Source: Cytophagales bacterium (GTDB lineage: Bacteria; Bacteroidota; Bacteroidia; Cytophagales; Spirosomataceae). From it: a stretch of 6,590 nucleotides of DNA. How positions within the stretch are numbered: position 1 is the stretch's first letter; each line of letters opens with the position of its first letter. The stretch lies in assembly GCA_013205605.1 (NCBI GenBank), contig JABMMK010000005.1, positions 1 through 6,590 of the forward strand. The letters are read 5' to 3'. Under the pieces are notes generated by a model. It did no database searches, was not told the DNA's origin, and was given only the letters and a program-made list of their open reading frames with translations. The position numbers and the translations under genes are program-made. Shown here piece after piece: positions 1-6,572 of the stretch.

Positions 1-101
1 TAAAGTTTATTTCTAGTATCGTTTAAATTTAAACAAAGTAAAATTTCACCTGAAAACCCTTCTCGTGCTACCTGTTTTGCTACCAACCCTGTAAAATAAA
101 A
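1..101. repeat. 101-bp perfect direct repeat, left copy
   Basis: Every base from 1 to 101 matches 6446-6546 in the same orientation. The left border is the window edge, so the true repeat may extend further left. On the inner side the identity stops at 101: this copy continues ATTCCACTCA, while the right copy continues GAATCCACCC. The repeat contains a 14-bp palindrome (21-34) and two TGCTACC heptamers 12 bp apart (66-72 and 78-84). No transposase, integrase or recognisable gene lies in it. It could be an attachment-like site, a member of a dispersed repeat family, or the scar of a duplication. Confidence 0.95.
21..34. repeat. 14-bp perfect palindrome inside left repeat copy
   Basis: GTTTAAATTTAAAC reads the same on both strands. 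The same palindrome is at 6466-6479 in the right repeat copy. A site of this shape could bind a dimeric protein or be a recombination core, but in AT-rich DNA a palindrome made only of A/T with a G/C pair at its ends can also arise by chance. Confidence 0.6.
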
Positions 102-416
102 TTCCACTCACTTTTAATATTAACTAATTTTAATGGACTCAAAACTACATGCAGATTAAATTTTTTAGTTTAGAAAGGTTTAAATAAATTTTATTTTTTT
201 GGGATACTTATTTTTTTTTAGTATTTATGTGAGTGATTTTTATAAAAAATCAGGTTGATTTAAATTTTAATCTCATTTATAAATAAAATAATACTTTTTT
301 TTAAAATCCAGTTTATTTCAATCAAATTTTTCAACTTTTAATTTTTTAAATACATTTTTTGAAGATTAATTTTTAAAAAAATGTTTAACCAATTAATACA
401 AACAAAAAACACTTTT
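102..416. other. AT-rich gene-free leader upstream of the SusC gene
   Basis: This stretch is dominated by long T and A runs and has no credible ORF on either strand. It separates the left repeat from the transporter gene. The only support for function is one promoter candidate (198-229), which would give an untranslated leader of roughly 180 nt before the ATG at 417. No riboswitch-like conserved structure, tRNA or strong hairpin was seen. An in-frame ATG at 381 lies in it but is not preferred as the start. Confidence 0.7.
198..229 (+). promoter_or_regulatory. Candidate Bacteroidota-type promoter for the susC/susD operon
   Basis: TTTG at 198-201 is followed after 20 nt by TATTTATG at 222-229. 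The known Bacteroidota primary sigma consensus is TTTG, 19-21 nt, then TAnnTTTG. The spacing fits exactly and the -7 box has one mismatch. Transcription would start near 235. The region is so AT-rich that a chance match is possible, so this is a candidate only. Confidence 0.35.
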
Positions 417-3400
417 ATGAAAAGAATGCTATTATTTTTTTGTGCAATGTGCATTTTCTCTGCCGCATTCGCACAAACAAGACAGATTACCGGAAAGGTA
501 ACTGGTACTGACAATCAGGTTGTCGTATCTGCAACGATCAAGATTAAGGCGAGTAATGCAGCTACAATCACGGGTGCTGATGGAACATTTAGTTTGAAAG
601 CTCCCAATGGAAGCTTTGTGCTACAAGTCTCTTCGGTTGGATTTGCATCCAAAGAAGTGGCCGTCAGCGCATCTCAAGCTATTGTCAATGTTTCTTTGAT
701 GGAACAATCAACGGATTTAGATGAAGTCGTTGTAACTGCGCTGGGTATTAAGCGCGAAAAGAAGTCATTGACTTATGCATCTCAACAACTTGCAGGGGAG
801 GAAATCAGAAGAGCGGCTGGTCCAAACTTCATGGAAGCCTTGAGTGGTAAAGTTGCTGGAATAGACATTAAAGTAAGTGCTTCAGGAGTAGGAGGCTCTA
901 CGAAGGCAGTATTAAGAGGTGCTAGATCACTCTCTGGAACGAGTGAGGCACTTTATGTGATTGACGGTGTGCCCATGGTGAATAACAAGGGCGGGCAACC
1001 AGGTTCTTACGGTGGCAATGATCGTGGAGATGGTCTTTCCTCTATTAATCCGGCTGATATTGAAACAGTTAACGTACTTAGGGGAGCAAATGCATCCATC
1101 TTATACGGTAGCCAGGGAGCGAATGGTGTGATTTTGATTACCACTAAAAAGGGCAAAGCAGGCAAAACAGTTGTAGATTTTAATTCTAGCACGGTTTTTG
1201 AACAAGTAACTGGGCTTCCTGATCTTCAATTCGATTACGGTACGGTAGGTGGAGATTTGAATTGGTCAAAAGTAAAAGGAAATTACAAAAAGGATTATGT
1301 GAAGGATTTCTTCCAAACAGGTTCGATTGCAACGAATTCAATCAATGTGAGTGGAGGAAATAATCAGACAACCGCTTATTTTTCGTATTCTAATATTACT
1401 TCCAAAGGAGCAATGCCAACGAATACCTACGATAAAAATACGATCACGTTAAATCAATCTACCAAATTATTTAATGATAAAATCACTTTAAGTTCGAATG
1501 TTATTTTTGCGAACGAAAAGTCATACAATCGACCAGGTGCAGGTTATTACAACAACCCATTGACTGGTTTGTATACGTTTGCCCGAGATAAGGATTTTGC
1601 TTCTTATAAAGAAAATTACCAGGTTTTCGATGTAGCAAGAAATCTCTACAAACAATCTTGGTATTCAACGTATGAGTTTCAAAACAACCCTTATTTTGAG
1701 TTGAATAATAACTCAAAATTGGCAACGAATAACCGTGTCATTGCGAACATGAAGTTAGCCTATGATGTGATGAATCATGTCAAGTTTGAAACAAGGGCAA
1801 ATATTGATTACAATGATGTATTGTATGATAATAGGTATGTTGCTGGTGGTAACTCTGTTAGTGTGAGTCCCAATGGATCTTGGTCATATTCCAAATACAA
1901 GGACCAATCTTTGTATGCGGATGCGATCTTAACTTACAATAACAATTTTGGTAATTTTAGTTTAACGGGTTTGCTAGGAGCTAGTTATCAAAATAATACT
2001 TTTGGTGAAGGAATGAATGTGGCCAATGGTACAATTCCATTACAATACCCTAATTTCTTCTCTTTCTCAAACATGCCTTATAATGTCATTTTTAACTCGA
2101 CCATCAATAAAACGGTCAAGCAAGGTGTATTTGCAAGCGCTAACATTGGTTATAAAGAAGTTTTATTTTTAGATGTTTCAGCGCGTAATGACTGGGCTTC
2201 TACGTTGGCATTAACAGGAAACCAATCGTATTTATATCCGGCCTTTGGTTTATCTGCGGTTATCAGCCAAATGATTCAATTGCCAGAAGCTATATCATAT
2301 CTAAAGGTACGAGCATCTAATTCCATGACGGGCAATGAGGTTCCATTTAATGTGGTTAATCCGTGGAACTCGATTGGTGGCGCTGGTGGTCCAAGTGGAA
2401 TTGGGGGGATAAACCGAAATAGTCAGGTTCCTTTTACAAATTTAAATCCTGAGATTATTACGAGTAATGAGGTAGGTACAGATATTAAATTCTTAAATGG
2501 TCGATTAGGATTAGATTTCACTTATTATAATTCTGTGAGTACAAATCAATTCCTCTCTTTAGCAGCACCTTCTGGATCAGGATATTCCTCCTATTTTGTG
2601 AACGCTGGTAAAATCGTGAACAGTGGTTTTGAGTTGACGATTGATGCTCAACCTATCGTGACCGATAATTTTTCTTGGAGAACAAACATTAATTTGTCAA
2701 GAAACCAAAATGAAATAGTCGAGTTAATTGCTGCCAATCCAAACTATCAAGTAGGTGGAGATGATGAGGGATTTGCTTCCATTATTAAAGCAGGGGGATC
2801 ATTTCAAGATTTGTACATATTTAAATTCAACAGAAATAGTGCGGGTCAAATTATTTTAAGTCCTGCGGGTGTTCCAACAAAAGCGGCTACGCAAGTAAAA
2901 GTAGGTAACGTTAATCCTGATTTAATTGCAGGTTGGAATCATAACCTTACTTATAAAGATTTCTTTGTTAGTGCGCTTATTAATGCAAAATTTGGAGGTG
3001 TGGCTTTTTCTAAAACTGAAGCGTTTTTAGATTCTTATGGTGCGAGCCAACGATCTGCAGATGCACGATTAAACGCAACGATTCCCATTAACGCAGTATC
3101 AAGCACCGGAACGGCGGTTACTTCCATCGATCCAGTACTGTATTACTCAGCGATCGGTGATCGAAACAAAATCATGGAACCGTATGTTTTTTCTAGAACC
3201 AATGTACGTTTAGGTCAATTAGCTTTTGGGTATAACTTAAAAATTAATAAGACTTCTTTCCCAATCAAAGATGCTTCTTTCTCTTTAGTAGCTAGAAACC
3301 TATTTTTCTTCTATAAAGAAGCACCATTTGATCCTGAACAATCAATGAGCACTGCTAATGGATCACAATCAAATGATGTATTTAGCATGCCTTCTACTAG

Positions 3401-3434
3401 ATCAATTGGCTTTAATGTCAAACTAACTTTTTAA
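417..3434 (+). CDS. SusC/RagA-family TonB-linked outer membrane transporter
   Basis: This is an outer-membrane beta-barrel importer of the SusC/RagA family, powered by TonB-ExbBD and capped by a SusD-type lipoprotein. The ATG at 417 is preferred because it starts directly with a signal peptide (MKRMLLFF...SAAFA, then Q). An in-frame ATG at 381 would add 12 polar residues in front. The product from 417 is 1005 aa, typical for the family. Numbered from 417, a carboxypeptidase-regulatory-like domain spans about 23-95 (ITGKVTG, GADGTFSL, SSVGF). A TonB-box-like LDEVVV follows at about 101-106. The plug domain is at about 115-246, with the family signature ALYVIDGVPM, DIETVNVLRGANASILYGS and GVILITTKKG. 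The rest is barrel, ending in the aromatic-terminated strand NVKLTF. The SusD-like partner starts 22 bp downstream. The frame is intact. Substrate is not determinable: no degradative enzyme is in the window. Confidence 0.96.
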   Translation: MKRMLLFFCAMCIFSAAFAQTRQITGKVTGTDNQVVVSATIKIKASNAATITGADGTFSLKAPNGSFVLQVSSVGFASKEVAVSASQAIVNVSLMEQSTDLDEVVVTALGIKREKKSLTYASQQLAGEEIRRAAGPNFMEALSGKVAGIDIKVSASGVGGSTKAVLRGARSLSGTSEALYVIDGVPMVNNKGGQPGSYGGNDRGDGLSSINPADIETVNVLRGANASILYGSQGANGVILITTKKGKAGKTVVDFNSSTVFEQVTGLPDLQFDYGTVGGDLNWSKVKGNYKKDYVKDFFQTGSIATNSINVSGGNNQTTAYFSYSNITSKGAMPTNTYDKNTITLNQSTKLFNDKITLSSNVIFANEKSYNRPGAGYYNNPLTGLYTFARDKDFASYKENYQVFDVARNLYKQSWYSTYEFQNNPYFELNNNSKLATNNRVIANMKLAYDVMNHVKFETRANIDYNDVLYDNRYVAGGNSVSVSPNGSWSYSKYKDQSLYADAILTYNNNFGNFSLTGLLGASYQNNTFGEGMNVANGTIPLQYPNFFSFSNMPYNVIFNSTINKTVKQGVFASANIGYKEVLFLDVSARNDWASTLALTGNQSYLYPAFGLSAVISQMIQLPEAISYLKVRASNSMTGNEVPFNVVNPWNSIGGAGGPSGIGGINRNSQVPFTNLNPEIITSNEVGTDIKFLNGRLGLDFTYYNSVSTNQFLSLAAPSGSGYSSYFVNAGKIVNSGFELTIDAQPIVTDNFSWRTNINLSRNQNEIVELIAANPNYQVGGDDEGFASIIKAGGSFQDLYIFKFNRNSAGQIILSPAGVPTKAATQVKVGNVNPDLIAGWNHNLTYKDFFVSALINAKFGGVAFSKTEAFLDSYGASQRSADARLNATIPINAVSSTGTAVTSIDPVLYYSAIGDRNKIMEPYVFSRTNVRLGQLAFGYNLKINKTSFPIKDASFSLVARNLFFFYKEAPFDPEQSMSTANGSQSNDVFSMPSTRSIGFNVKLTF

Positions 3435-3456
3435 AAAATATTAAAATCACGTTATT

Positions 3457-5031
3457 ATGAAAAAAATATTATTTGCGTCACTATTTTTGATTGCGCTAGT
3501 ATCTTGTACTGAAGAATTTGAGAAAATAAACCAGAATCCAAATCAAATTTCGGATCAGTTATTAAAACAAGATTTTAACCTGGTAGGTTCTCCTTTCTCA
3601 GGGATGTTGTTGAACCTTTTTGGTGGTCAAATTGAAGAGGATCTTTTACATGATTCATGGATGGGGTATATGAATACACCTACCGACTTTGTCGGTAATG
3701 TAAATAACACGACTTATTATATTCGTTGGAACTCTTTCTGGGGTCGTACGTATAATAATGTAATGTCTCCCTCAAAGCAGGTCATTCGATTGGCAGATGA
3801 AAATAAATTACCCTTGTTTGCTACTTGGGCAAAATTAATTCGGATTATGTCAATTTCTAAATTGTCTGCTTACCATGGCCCTGTGATTTATTCAAATTAT
3901 GGCGCAACTACTCCTCAAATCAACTATGATAAGGAGTCAGATTTATATGATCAGTTTTTCAAACAATTGGATGAAATTCAAACGGATTTTGCTTCTAATA
4001 AAACTTATACAGGTTTTACGAAGTTTGATCCTAGTTACAAAGGAAGCATCCCTGCTTGGATGAAATTAGTTAACTCGATGCGTTTAAGATTGGCCATGCG
4101 TTTGTCGAAGGTAAACCCTGCACTGGCTAAAATACAAGGTGAAAAAGCGATGGCAGATCCTGCTGGATTAATAAATACGAATTCAGAAAACTTTTTAGTT
4201 TCTTTGAATGGAAACATCATGCCAGTGGCACAAATTTGCTGGCAATGGGATGATACGCGTATGGGTGGTCCAATTGAATCTTTTTTAGTTGGCTTGAAAG
4301 ATAATCGTATTTCAAAATATTTCACGCCAGTTTCTGATGTGTCATTGGCTGCTGATCATCCTGCCTATCCTTATAAAGGAATTCGTAACGGTGCATACAA
4401 TGTGGCAAAAGCGGATAAGGTACCTTATTCTAAAGTATCAAATGATTTTAATAGTGCACAAACAAGACGTGGATTTACGGCGTCTGAAGTTGCATTCTTA
4501 AAAGCTGAGGCCGCTCTAAGAGGTTGGGCTGGTTCGGGTTCTGCTGAAACAAACTATAGAAATGGGGTTAAATTATCTTTTGAAGATTGGGGTGCTGGAG
4601 GTGTTGACGCTTATTTAGCAGACGCAACGAGCAAGCCAATTGATTACGTTGATCCAAAGGATGCACGCAACAGCAATAAAGCTGCCTCGACTATTACAGT
4701 AGCATGGAACGAAACAGACAATCTTGAATTGAAGTTAGAAAAAATCATTACTCAAAAGTACCTTAATACATTTACCAATACCTTAGAGGCTTGGGTCGAT
4801 TTTAGAAGAACGGGCTATCCAAAGATTCCTCCTGTAGCTAAAAATGATTCTAGCCCTGATTGGGGGATTATTCCTGTAGGTGAGTTCATTAAGAGAATGC
4901 CATTCATCAATGCTGAAAGAACAGGTAACACGGCTGGTGTAGCTGACGCTGTATCTAAAATGGGACCTGGTGGTAAAGATGATATAGCGACTCGCTTGTA
5001 TTTTGACACAGGTGTTAAGTCAAACTTTTAA
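3457..5031 (+). CDS. SusD-like surface lipoprotein, partner of the upstream SusC
   Basis: This 524-aa protein is a SusD/RagB-superfamily lipoprotein that would sit as a lid on the preceding SusC-like barrel and bind the substrate at the cell surface. The signal peptide MKKILFASLFLIALVS ends in a lipobox with the lipidated cysteine at residue 17, followed by TEEFEKINQNPN, typical of SusD-like N-termini. Further family-like stretches are WMGYMNTPTDF (69-79), the RIMSISKLSAYHGPVIYS region (about 130-147), YKGIRNG (about 307-313), EVAFLKAEAALRGW (about 344-357) and EAWVDFRRTGYP (about 443-454). From memory this pattern fits the SusD-like family of Pfam PF12741 better than canonical SusD (PF07980/PF14322). 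PF12771 is the alternative. The start is unambiguous because the signal peptide begins at this ATG. It is co-oriented with susC with a 22-bp gap and no promoter or terminator between them. Ligand unknown. Confidence 0.94.
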   Translation: MKKILFASLFLIALVSCTEEFEKINQNPNQISDQLLKQDFNLVGSPFSGMLLNLFGGQIEEDLLHDSWMGYMNTPTDFVGNVNNTTYYIRWNSFWGRTYNNVMSPSKQVIRLADENKLPLFATWAKLIRIMSISKLSAYHGPVIYSNYGATTPQINYDKESDLYDQFFKQLDEIQTDFASNKTYTGFTKFDPSYKGSIPAWMKLVNSMRLRLAMRLSKVNPALAKIQGEKAMADPAGLINTNSENFLVSLNGNIMPVAQICWQWDDTRMGGPIESFLVGLKDNRISKYFTPVSDVSLAADHPAYPYKGIRNGAYNVAKADKVPYSKVSNDFNSAQTRRGFTASEVAFLKAEAALRGWAGSGSAETNYRNGVKLSFEDWGAGGVDAYLADATSKPIDYVDPKDARNSNKAASTITVAWNETDNLELKLEKIITQKYLNTFTNTLEAWVDFRRTGYPKIPPVAKNDSSPDWGIIPVGEFIKRMPFINAERTGNTAGVADAVSKMGPGGKDDIATRLYFDTGVKSNF

Positions 5032-5066
5032 ACAAGCTAACGTTTAAAAAAACCTTTTCACTATCT

Positions 5067-5102
5067 AACAAAAACACCTTTCGATCGAAAGGTGTTTTTG
5101 TT
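5067..5102 (+). terminator. Palindromic rho-independent terminator after the susC/susD operon
   Basis: A perfect 36-bp palindrome has 18-nt arms centred on TCGATCGA (5081-5088). The arms read AACAAAAACACCTTTCGA and its exact complement. The stem core CACCTTTCGA/TCGAAAGGTG is flanked by A-rich DNA on the left and T-rich DNA on the right, so it can work as an intrinsic terminator on both strands. It lies 35 bp past the SusD stop codon and is the expected end of the operon transcript. Confidence 0.88.
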
Positions 5103-5379
5103 TATAGGTATCTGAATCATATGTTTATGGTCTTAATTTTTCAAATTTTGACCCATTAAGACCCAATTTATTTCTTTTCAACAAATTTTGGGGTTTAATA
5201 AATCCATTTTTTATCTTTTAAGCCTTTAGACGTGGCTTAATGGTTGAAACAAGATGAGTTTTCATGATGGGGATGCAATAAATTGTTTATCAAAAATTTT
5301 ACTCTGTTTTATGCTTTTCTTTGTTAATCTTTAATTTACCTTTTAAGGCATCAAATTAGATATTTTAAAGTCAAATATA
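5103..5379. other. Intergenic region with no supported gene
   Basis: AT-rich sequence between the operon terminator and a small ORF. Every frame is broken by stops. The only structure noticed is a small inverted repeat, TTAAGCC (5218-5224) and GGCTTAA (5234-5240) with a 9-nt loop. It is not followed by a T tract on either strand and is not a convincing terminator. No RNA gene or promoter with a good TAnnTTTG match was found. Confidence 0.55.
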
Positions 5380-5523
5380 GTGAATGAATTTATTTGTTCA
5401 CACCTAAATAGAGTTAGGTTTTACGCTGTCAAACTATACGTCGATAATAAATGGGAATTTAATGGAGAAGTGTTTGATCCTGATTGGCACTATGTATTAA
5501 TCAGATTAATTCAGTTGGTTTGA
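5380..5523 (+). CDS. Small hypothetical ORF or gene remnant (47 aa)
   Basis: The frame is open from just after the stop at 5344-5346 to the TGA at 5521-5523. The only conventional start is a GTG at 5380, giving 47 aa. The product is rich in aromatic and charged residues, for example FYAVKLYVDNKWEFNGEVF followed by DPDWHYVLIRLIQLV. This looks more like real protein than translated AT-rich spacer. I do not recognise the family. It ends 1 bp before the stop codon of the convergent lipoprotein gene. No ATG, promoter or ribosome-binding signal was found. It may be the 3' remainder of a decayed gene, a genuine small protein, or chance. Confidence 0.3.
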   Translation: MNEFICSHLNRVRFYAVKLYVDNKWEFNGEVFDPDWHYVLIRLIQLV

Positions 5524-5524
5524 C

Positions 5525-6220
5525 TTAATCTTTAATGCACCTAATACTGCCTCCGTAAACTCTATTATGCGTTAATGTGAATGAACCCGCTTTACTAAAG
5601 TTGAGATACCGGGATCCTTCTCCACTTACCGTACTGCTCCAATAACTTCCACTTATACCTACATTATTGATCAGTATTTCACGACTTCCGGCTACTGTAA
5701 ATTTAAGAGGGGATGCAAATGCCCCATCAGCATTTACTGAAGGCCAACTCGATACCTCAATATTCCACTCTGTTTCTGTGGGTAAACGATAGCCGGTATG
5801 ACATGGATTATTTATCCCATTAACGCCCTGCCATAAATTTATATTTTGAGGATTCCTCCAATCAGTTAGTGGACTCGAAGGTAAAATAAAGTTTGCGTTA
5901 TCTGGAATATCCGTAGTAGTCTGTGTTGTGGTATTTAGCGATTTTCTTAATTGGTGTTGATCCGCTCCTCTTCCCCATTGGTATAAATCCCCGTAGGCGC
6001 TTGTATCAGTACTCATAGTTGCGGCCCTTGTTGCGCCAAGGTTTCGATCCATCCAAATCCTCCCTGTTTTCGATTTAACCTCAACTACTTTAGTGATATT
6101 ATCTTTTAATGAATTTTGAGCCAAATTTTTTGTTGGGTTAGTCATTACACTATTTGGCTCTTCGGATTTACAAGCTATTAGTACAAGAAAAAAAAGGATA
6201 AAAATTTTTAAAAATCGCAT
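5525..6220 (-). CDS. Lipoprotein with Fibrobacter succinogenes major paralogous domain
   Basis: This 231-aa predicted lipoprotein has a hydrophobic signal peptide (MRFLKIFILFFLVLIA) with the lipobox cysteine at residue 17, followed by KSEE. After a polar linker (about 18-50) comes a domain with the hallmarks of the Fib_succ_major family (TIGR02145/PF09603): GRIWMDRNLGATRAA (53-67), DLYQWGRGAD (78-87), CHTGYRLPTETEW (140-152), SGSYWSST (190-197) and a C-terminal GGSIRCIKD (223-231). Cys140 and Cys228 could form a disulfide. Members are common as exported proteins in Bacteroidota and Fibrobacterota, and their biochemical role is mostly undefined. The gene is convergent with the transporter operon, so it is probably independently transcribed, with its own leader at 6221-6315. 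The start is supported by the signal peptide. The frame is intact. Surface or periplasmic location is inferred; a link to the SusC/SusD importer is not shown. Confidence 0.9.
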   Translation of the reverse strand: MRFLKIFILFFLVLIACKSEEPNSVMTNPTKNLAQNSLKDNITKVVEVKSKTGRIWMDRNLGATRAATMSTDTSAYGDLYQWGRGADQHQLRKSLNTTTQTTTDIPDNANFILPSSPLTDWRNPQNINLWQGVNGINNPCHTGYRLPTETEWNIEVSSWPSVNADGAFASPLKFTVAGSREILINNVGISGSYWSSTVSGEGSRYLNFSKAGSFTLTHNRVYGGSIRCIKD

Positions 6221-6307
6221 AATAATGAAACGTTAGTTTTGAAGGCAATTTATAGAATTTGTCTTAATTTTCCGTATGATTTATCGAATCGTATCTAATC
6301 AAAGTGC

Positions 6308-6315
6308 CAAAATTA
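6308..6315 (-). promoter_or_regulatory. Candidate -7 promoter element of the lipoprotein gene
   Basis: On the minus strand this reads TAATTTTG, an exact match to the Bacteroidota -7 box TAnnTTTG. It lies about 88 bp upstream of the ATG at 6218-6220, giving a leader of roughly 80 nt. A TTTG/TTG element at the expected 19-21 nt further upstream is not evident, since that position reads about CTTT. The assignment is therefore weak. Confidence 0.3.
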
Positions 6316-6445
6316 ATTTCTGTAGATAAGCTTAAAGGTTCACATCGTGCTCCATTAGAAATTGGGTAAAGATAAACACCATAAAATATGATGAATAGGG
6401 ATTTGAAGTTTTAAAGCTTGTAAATCGTCAGTAAAATTGGACCGG

Positions 6446-6546
6446 TAAAGTTTATTTCTAGTATCGTTTAAATTTAAACAAAGTAAAATTTCACCTGAAA
6501 ACCCTTCTCGTGCTACCTGTTTTGCTACCAACCCTGTAAAATAAAA
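6446..6546. repeat. 101-bp perfect direct repeat, right copy
   Basis: Identical to 1-101 and in the same orientation, offset by 6445 bp. Its right end falls exactly at the base of the terminator stem at 6546-6572, so the repeat starts with the terminator's T tract as read on the minus strand. On its left side it is preceded by ATTGGACCGG. Whether the identity would continue past this point cannot be tested, because the left copy is cut by the window edge. Together the copies bracket the transporter operon and the lipoprotein gene. Confidence 0.95.
6466..6479. repeat. 14-bp perfect palindrome inside right repeat copy
   Basis: GTTTAAATTTAAAC, the same palindrome as at 21-34. It is the most symmetrical part of the direct repeat and the natural place to look for a binding or crossover site if the repeat is functional. 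Confidence 0.6.
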
Positions 6547-6572
6547 GAATCCACCCTTTTGAGGTGGATTCT
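6546..6572 (-). terminator. Rho-independent terminator of a gene beyond the right edge
   Basis: Read on the minus strand, AGAATCCACC, a 7-nt loop (TCAAAAG) and GGTGGATTCT form a perfect 10-bp stem. It is followed by TTTATTTTAC (6536-6545), a good T tract. This polarity would end a minus-strand transcript entering from the right of the window. The upstream gene is not visible: only 18 bases remain, too few to identify a CDS or RNA. The T tract lies inside the right copy of the 101-bp repeat. Confidence 0.75.

Noticed and set aside
381..416. Upstream in-frame ATG at 381 as the start of the SusC gene
   Set aside because: It would put 12 polar residues (MFNQLIQTKNTF) before the signal peptide. 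The ATG at 417 begins directly with a Lys/Arg-containing n-region and hydrophobic core. The upstream start is possible but less likely.
1007..1192. Minus-strand ORF within the SusC gene
   Set aside because: It lies opposite the conserved plug domain, has no independent signals, and is a shadow of the real reading frame.
1501..1725. Minus-strand ORF within the SusC barrel region
   Set aside because: Low-quality composition and full overlap with a strongly supported gene on the other strand.
4035..4325. Minus-strand 96-codon ORF within the SusD gene
   Set aside because: Fully antisense to a well-supported CDS, no recognisable motifs. Treated as a shadow frame.
4815..5009. Minus-strand ORF at the 3' end of the SusD gene
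   Set aside because: Antisense to conserved SusD C-terminal coding sequence, with no start signals or family resemblance.
5218..5240. Inverted repeat TTAAGCC / GGCTTAA as a terminator
   Set aside because: Only a 7-bp stem with a 9-nt loop and no T tract after it on either strand.
5402..5422. ACCTAA / TTAGGT hairpin followed by T residues as a terminator
   Set aside because: The stem is only 6 bp with low GC and only three further T residues follow. It also lies inside the small ORF, so it is too weak to call.
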